From contig LUGG01000013.1 of assembly GCA_001683735.1 (NCBI GenBank), positions 1,364,001 through 1,428,000 on the forward strand: a stretch of 64,000 bases of DNA. The letters run 5' to 3'. The stretch comes from Grifola frondosa (Eukaryota; Basidiomycota; Agaricomycetes; Polyporales; Grifolaceae). This document shows, one piece after another, positions 58,494-64,000 of the stretch. Each line of letters opens with the position of its first letter. Position 1 is the stretch's first letter. Position numbers and translations under genes: made by a program. The notes under the pieces were generated by a model. It saw only the letters and a list, made by a program, of their open reading frames with translations. It had not been told where the DNA came from and ran no database searches.

Positions 58494-59814
58494 GTGCTGA
58501 AGAAGCAGCAACTGAATGCAGAAGTGAAACAATGGTACGATGATACCTTAGACCTTGTGACTTCGCTTTCGGAAAAATATGGCAAGAAGCCCAGTCATTA
58601 CCTCACCCTGCTGTTCACGAGTAATACAAAGATGAACAATGCACAGAAACTGAATGCTTTCAATGTTTGGACCCACCACATGGCAAAGGAACTTAATGAA
58701 GGTACATTATTCATGCTGTCTGAGTGATAGAACACTTATTTGTTGACCAGATGGAGCGGGGGTTTCAGTCAACCTCCTTGACCTACAGCGAGACAACATG
58801 GAAGATTACAAGAACCTCAGTGTGGAGCAGAAGACAGTGTTCATCGCTGAACTTACTGAAGAGAGGGAAATATGGACAACTGGACAGCAGCCAACTCAGC
58901 ATGGATGCACACAAGACATTAACAATGTCTGCTCAAAGATCGAAAATTTGGTCAGTACCTTCATGATTAAGATTCAAAGTTAACCTAACCTTCACTTTCT
59001 CTGCAGTGTCTCGGTCTTAAGCACCGGACTGGAGTTGAATTCTTCTATTGCCTTGTTCGTAACATGGAAGAATTCAAGATGGCACCTTGCTGGTATTTCT
59101 CATTGAAGGAGCTCGATGAGTTTCTTCAGGGAGCCATTCAGAAAGGTTGGGATCCTGAGAAGATCAGCGTGATGGCCGAGGCATTTGCAGTCACAGGATG
59201 CAATTTTATGAGTAAGTATCTTTCTTTTATGTGTGCAATTCTGCTCAACAGTTTGTTCATAGCATTCGTGCATACATTAAAATCAAGGGCTGAGAGGTTG
59301 AAGACCGAAATCCGGGAAAAATGAACAGGATGCTTTGTAAGTACATGGCTATATTGTCTGATAACATGTTACTGATCTATATGTTAATTGAGATCACTGC
59401 AAACCTGAAGGCAACAATGAACTATGTAAACTATGAGTGTGACATTGTTCTGTGCTTTGGAATTGAGCTCATTGATGGACTGCAGACCAGTTTGTGAACC
59501 CCTCAGAGCTCAGTAACAGCATTGGGCTGCTACAACAATTGCTCGCTGCAATTGAAAGGGGAGCATGCCATTTCGACTGTTTTTCTCCTGTCATGCTTGC
59601 TGAGCAGCAAAAGAAACATGATGAGAGTGTTGCAGCTGGATTGATGACCATGCGCAAGAAGCACAAAGATACAGAGACCAAGAAGGGCAAGAAGAAAGCA
59701 GCACCTGCAACTACTGATGAGAACATGCCAGTTGGAGGTAATGAGGCAGGCGAGGAGATTGCAGAGCATCCTTTGAAGCATCATGGAAGTGAAAGGATTG
59801 CTGAGAGGGTTTGA
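58494..59814 (+). CDS. Hypothetical protein of an expanded basidiomycete family, partly decayed
   Basis: Exons: up to 58701, 58751-58950, 59007-59211, 59263-about 59338, about 59394-59477 and about 59490-59814, with introns of 49-56 bases. Conserved-looking segments are KPSHYLTLLFTSN and KLNAFNVWTHHMAKELN (an HMG-like helix pair); GVEFFYCLVRNMEEFKMAPC with WYF; a short helix ending EIREK; a MNYVNYECDIVLCFGIELI segment; and a C-terminal part FVNPSELSNSIGLLQQLLAA followed by a Lys-rich tail. From memory this arrangement occurs in many copies in Agaricomycetes, function unknown. Damage: an in-frame TGA at 59322 (a possible CGA codon) and a one-base shift near 59487. The true start is upstream of 58494 and was not found. 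Confidence 0.6.
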
Positions 59815-60562
59815 AGATTCTGTAGTACACATCTCATACTGTCATCATTAATAAAGTATGTTACCGAGCTCTTGAGGTCTTTCCACTCTCATAATTACAT
59901 GAGAAAGTGCCAGCGTCTGATTAAATAAACCTCAATATAACAGTGCCATGAAGTTGGTGACTTTAGTAGCATGTTGATAAGTGAAGGGTAATGAGGTTTC
60001 AGCAATGCCACATTAGTTAGAGAGGAGGAGGAGGAGGAGGTGGGTTGCTTCTGATCGTGAAATAGACTACAACAAATCGGACACGGCTCAACCAGTAATC
60101 TACCCACTATCAACGAACTCTGTTTAGATGAGCGTCCCACATACCACCTGCTGTCATACACTGAGCCCATGAGTGAACATCTTGAGTCAACTCCCATGAG
60201 TGAACATACAGTCTCCAGCCACAGTCTTGAGTCAACTCCCATGAGTGAACATACAGTCTCCAGCCACAGTACTAGGAGAAGCACAAGCACAGTAGCAATA
60301 GGCTATCAGCCACAAACATGAGTGCACTGGGCCAGTGCACTCACCATCACTCACAGCATTAGTACAGGGTGACCAGTCATACAGACATTTGCCTCCCACT
60401 GTGCAGCATGTCATGCAGCTGGCAATGCAAGGAATTGGTCAAGGGTTGAGATCTGAAGAGGGGGGACCACTGCGCATAACTTGAAGATCGTGTGCACATA
60501 CTCTGCAAGGAGTTAAACAATGGCATGATGTGACAGAAGGGTGCACAGGAAGCTCAAGCTTC
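59815..60562. other. No supported gene; contains tandem repeats
   Basis: Holds a GGA microsatellite near 60020-60042 and the 45-base tandem repeat at 60166-60270. Confidence 0.5.
60166..60270. repeat. 45-base tandem repeat, 2.3 copies
   Basis: Two identical 45-base units at 60181-60225 and 60226-60270 (start CTTGAGTCAACTCCCATGAG), preceded by the last part of a third. The ORFs over it are artefacts of the repeat. Confidence 0.9.
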
Positions 60563-61288
60563 CTAGCTCTTGCCGCTGGTGGAGCAGCAATGGGACATGC
60601 ACCACAGTGCAACCCAGGAATGTCTCGCATGCTGCAAGCACACACCCATCCTCAGATTCCAGCAGAGCATGCATCTCATCCTCCACTGCCCACCACTGCC
60701 TACAGAAGTGGCATACTCACCACTCATGGGGAACATTGCTGCTCCCATCTGCCAATTACCAGTGTTGTCCGACAGCGAGCAGGTGGTCGGCAGCCAGCAG
60801 GTGAGTGAGTGCATGATGGTGTTTATGCATGGGCACCCAGAGGTACTCCCTGAAGATACGGAGCTTGTGGTGCAGGGCTCCTGTGCCTGTGAAATCAACA
60901 TGCTCCCACAGGAGCATGAGGTGATGAGATGTGCGCAGCTTCCGTTCCACATATGCAAGGAAGGAGGCATGGACATTGGCGAGGCACTGTTTGACCATGG
61001 CCAATGACAGCAGCTGAGAGTAGTTGAGACAATGGGCACCTCGAGGGCCTGAAGCGCATGGTAAAGATCACTCACCCAGGATGTAAACCCCACACCATGA
61101 GACCATGAGCCCTTCGCAACAGCAAGAAATGCCAGTTTAGGACTCTGCATCAGCACATAGAGCAGGTAATGTAGTGTGAGAGTAACATTTTGGTAACAGA
61201 GCAGGTACAGGCTCATCTCCATGAACAAAGGGAGAACTGCACAATGGCTGCTAAGACCAAGCATACGGCAAAGGTAGGTATGCTGCAC
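60563..61288 (-). pseudogene. Possible degenerate coding fragment
   Basis: Two long minus-strand frames overlap (61288-60563 and 61004-60756), along with a plus-strand ORF. The most protein-like piece is 61004-60756, with FLAYVERKLRTSHHLMLLWE then FTGTGALHHKLRIFREYLWV. The longer frame has an unnatural Cys/Ser/Met-rich composition after about 61020 and is probably a shadow, although its start (SDLYHALQALEVPIVSTTL) may belong to the same gene before a frameshift. Family not recognised. Confidence 0.3.
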
Positions 61289-61638
61289 CTGGATATATAG
61301 TAGTATATATACAGCTGGTAAGGAAGGTCTATCACAAGCATGTGCTGAGCATGCTTATCTTGACTCAGACCCATTGATATCACCAAGCATGCACAATCTT
61401 TAGGGATTGTGTGTGCTTAATATTCTGTTCTTCCACCCTCTGTGAGTTGCACGCACTTCCCCCAAATTTATCGGTGTTGAGTCCTGAAGTACTGCTATAG
61501 GCCACAATCAGAATGTTTTATTGTTCATCTGATATGTTACATCTGTTCCCTACTGATAGATAGTACTCCTTCACATCTAGTCTTTGTCAAAATACACCAC
61601 TCCAAGCTCGTGAGGAAAGGCCCACATATGAATACTGC
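61289..61638. other. No supported gene
   Basis: Region between the fragment above and the 3' end of the KDZ gene. No motif seen. Confidence 0.45.
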
Positions 61639-64000
61639 TCAATTCATACTCAAGTGAAGTATATTACATGAAAGGATACACAGCTGTTCTCTGATACTGA
61701 GATTGTTGAAAGACTGCACGAGGTTGTCTGCATCCTGCTCATTTGTTGTGCCCGGAATTTCACCGTGATCAGTTAAGTCATCATCAACATCAGTTGCCAT
61801 GCCCTGCTCTGAAACAGTGGTGTATGTAGCCCACAATGGCAGTGGAATGTCATTTACCAATGACGTGTCCTGCCCAACATGACAACCATATCTGAGATGG
61901 CCGAAAAATCCACACAGTTGGGAGGTCTTGAAGAGACAATGAGCAACATTTTTGTGGATATGGTCTAAGTACAACCAATGGCATGAAAGTTCATGAGCCA
62001 AACTCGGATTGACAATGGAGGCTGCAGCGATTGCTTGATAGTAATCAACATGGTTGTCAATCATTGAGGTGAAAAGTCAGTTGATTTCAATGTTGAGACA
62101 GATGATCTCTTCGCAGGCATGCTTCACATTGAAGTACATGTTCATTGCCTCATGATGATGATGTTGAGCCCACAGCAATGCTCGAATGTTCTGACATGCA
62201 TCATGAAGCAGGTCAAATTTAGCAAGGGTCACCATGTCCATGACATAATTCCATGCAAGCTGAGGGCGAGGAGGGGATAGCGCTGCCATGCGAGCATTGT
62301 ACTCCACCAATGCTTTCTGGATAGCCTCTGCACGAGCTTCAAGAGCTTTGCCAATTTTTTCATGCATCTTGTAACCTATATAAAGTATGTGTGTTGACTG
62401 GAGGAAAATTGAATGATATCGCTCACTGACACCACTCATCCCCAGCTTGGTGAGTTCGAATAGTCACTGCACCACAAGGTGCTCGAGGTTGTTGAGTGCA
62501 ACATGATACTCCTGCTGCTTCAACTCAGCCAACATCTCCTCATACTGCGACACACCCGGCAGCCACCATTCCACAATGTTCAGCTCACTTTCCAGCACAC
62601 ATATTTCTTCTTCAATTGCATTGACACATGACAGGGTGGTGCAATATGATGACAAGATCTTCTTCGAGGTCTTGTCATCAAAGCACTTTGGGTTGTTGAT
62701 GAGCTTCTCATATTTAACCTTAGCAGCTCCAGATCTCAAGCTATAATCATGGGAAATCAGCCAATATAGAGAAGTGAAAATGAAATTACTCACTTCGCTG
62801 TCTCAAGATGATGCAATGCTTTGAGGTAGTCAATCACCAGTGCAACTTCTGAAGGTTCTGACTTGAGCGATTGGAGATAGACACATTCTTCCTGAAGGTA
62901 TGCCTCATAATCAGCTTGAGTGGTCTTCAATTCCTTCTCGAGAATTTGCACGGTATGAGTTCTCTCTTCTATGATGCTGAGTGCCTGTTGATAATATTGA
63001 AGATGAAATTTCCTATTTACATGTTAGAATAGTAGATACGAAAAACAATAACCCACTCACCCACTTCAGCATGTTTCTGCTCATCCCAGAAGTCAAAAAA
63101 CTGTTTGATTGCCAGGTGGCGATGGAAGACAGATGCTAATCAGGTGCCAGGTGCAAGCGGGTTTGACTCGGAGAAGAGTCGCTCACAGCCCTCAAAGTCT
63201 TCTTTTCCAACACCTTCCATATACATGGGGTGTCAATAGACTTGACAGCCATGATTATGGCTATGGCCATGAAATGGCAGCATGATACCAGTGATACCGA
63301 CCATCTTCATGAGTGTTGCCAAAGAACTATTTATGAGAGTCTTCAAAAATGCACATGCTATGTTATACCCAAGTCCAATTTTGTCCTGGAACATGCTGAT
63401 CAACTTGTCGACTATCGCAAGAGGATATTTCATACTACAGAAGACAAGCATCAGCAACAAAAAGGTCATAATCACAAGAAAGTAAATATATGCACAGTTC
63501 ACCACTCCGTATCATATTGCATATGGTGAGAAGTTGACCATGGCGACAGAGACAAACAAATACACCTGTGACAGCAAATAGGGCAAACATCTTTTTTTCG
63601 CTTCTGGTCCTGTATTCCTCCAGTGCTCCACACAAATTGTCATTGGTTCATTCCCACCACTGTCAATGTTGACGTCAAGCCAAGTGTCGTCATCATCGTT
63701 GTCCATGGCGGGGTCCACGGTAAATGAACCGCTGGCTGCCACCTGCTGTTTCTGTATATTGCAATCAGTAGGAACCCAAGTACATATTATGCATGTTGCA
63801 TACCTTTGATTGCTTCACTTTGTGCTTGAAGTGATCAACATCTGCTGAAAGCATCCATAGATCTAACCGTCCAAGCCTATTGTCATGTCGCGAGGTTCCA
63901 CCATGAAATGTGTCATCTATAAGCTTCAGGGATGAATTTCCGTCCATTGTTGCCAGAAAAGCGAACGTCAGTGGTGGTTCACCTTCCAGAGCATGTAAGC
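61639..64000 (-). pseudogene. KDZ transposase, core and C-terminus, continuing past the window edge
   Basis: Minus strand, open to the right edge, so the N-terminal cysteine-cluster region lies outside. In order: LTFAFLATMDGNSSLKLID (first catalytic Asp, 63940), WMLSADVDHFKHKV, CVEHWRNTGPEAKKR, then MFALFAVTGVFVCLCRHG after an A-run frameshift at 63593. An intron follows (about 63437-63503; splicing gives GEL-MKYPLAIVDKL), then GLGYNIACAF, FHGHSHNHGCQ, HPMYMEGVGKEDFEGCERLF, EECVYLQSL, LPGVSQYEEMLAEL, YKMHEKIGKALEARAEAIQK, PPRPQLAWNYV, and the C-terminal AHELSCHWLYLDHI. These are the family motifs in the right order. In-frame TGAs at 63235-63233, 63142-63140, 62466-62464 and 62079-62077, at least three where the family usually has Arg, make it a pseudogene. 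Confidence 0.9.

Noticed and set aside
60000..60414. ORFs over 59895-60414 on the minus strand
   Set aside because: Composition follows the 45-base tandem repeat and GGA microsatellite; no motif.

Overview
The window looks like a transposon-rich stretch of an Agaricomycete (mushroom-forming basidiomycete) genome. Evidence: short GT-AG introns of 45-75 bases, KDZ transposases, a fungal TET/JBP-type dioxygenase, Helitron, Tc1/mariner-like and Ty3-like remnants of the kinds typical of these fungi, and no bacterial-style operons. Species cannot be named from the sequence alone. All calls were made by eye.

Layout. 0-13 kb is a relatively CpG-rich, gene-bearing block. It holds an overlapping fold-back repeat (384-1058), a hypothetical gene split by a small MITE, a second hypothetical multi-exon gene, a repeat protein on the minus strand (3656-4650), a six-exon gene with a Zn2Cys6-like cysteine cluster and coiled coil (6797-9627), and a convergent inverted pair of paralogous genes with conserved introns (10309-10897 and 12867-12248). 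13.5-16.6 kb is the N-terminal part of a decayed Helitron helicase, cut by one MITE and followed by a hAT-like MITE that itself contains another MITE.

16.6-35.6 kb is the most striking structure: an inverted repeat with arms of about 8.85 kb around a 1.3 kb unique spacer. Each arm carries a 449-bp solo LTR, ORF remnants and several copies of an AT-rich repeat. The left end coincides with the end of a hAT-like MITE. Directly right of it lies the C-terminal end of a Helitron helicase in the same orientation as the N-terminal part on the left.

36-51 kb is a graveyard of elements. It has a complete TIR-to-TIR Tc1/mariner-like element (37168-39866) and a non-coding relative (49766-51004), two more hAT-like MITEs, a minus-strand gag-protease remnant with an LTR-like block, and a gag-protease element with two retropepsin domains and no visible reverse transcriptase. 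A tRNA-like pol III unit is also present. 51.7-53.8 kb holds a structurally intact TET/JBP-like 2-oxoglutarate dioxygenase beside a KDZ fragment. 54.5-59.8 kb has two hypothetical gene families, one split by a hAT-like MITE with a perfect 8-bp target duplication. 61.6-64 kb is a KDZ transposase pseudogene running off the right edge.

Common theme: most of 16.6-50 kb and 55-64 kb is strongly depleted in CpG, and many in-frame stops in transposon genes are TGA where the family has arginine (CGA to TGA). This is what deamination of methylated CpG produces. The presence of a TET/JBP-like enzyme, whose family oxidises 5-methylcytosine, fits that background, although a functional link here is inference.
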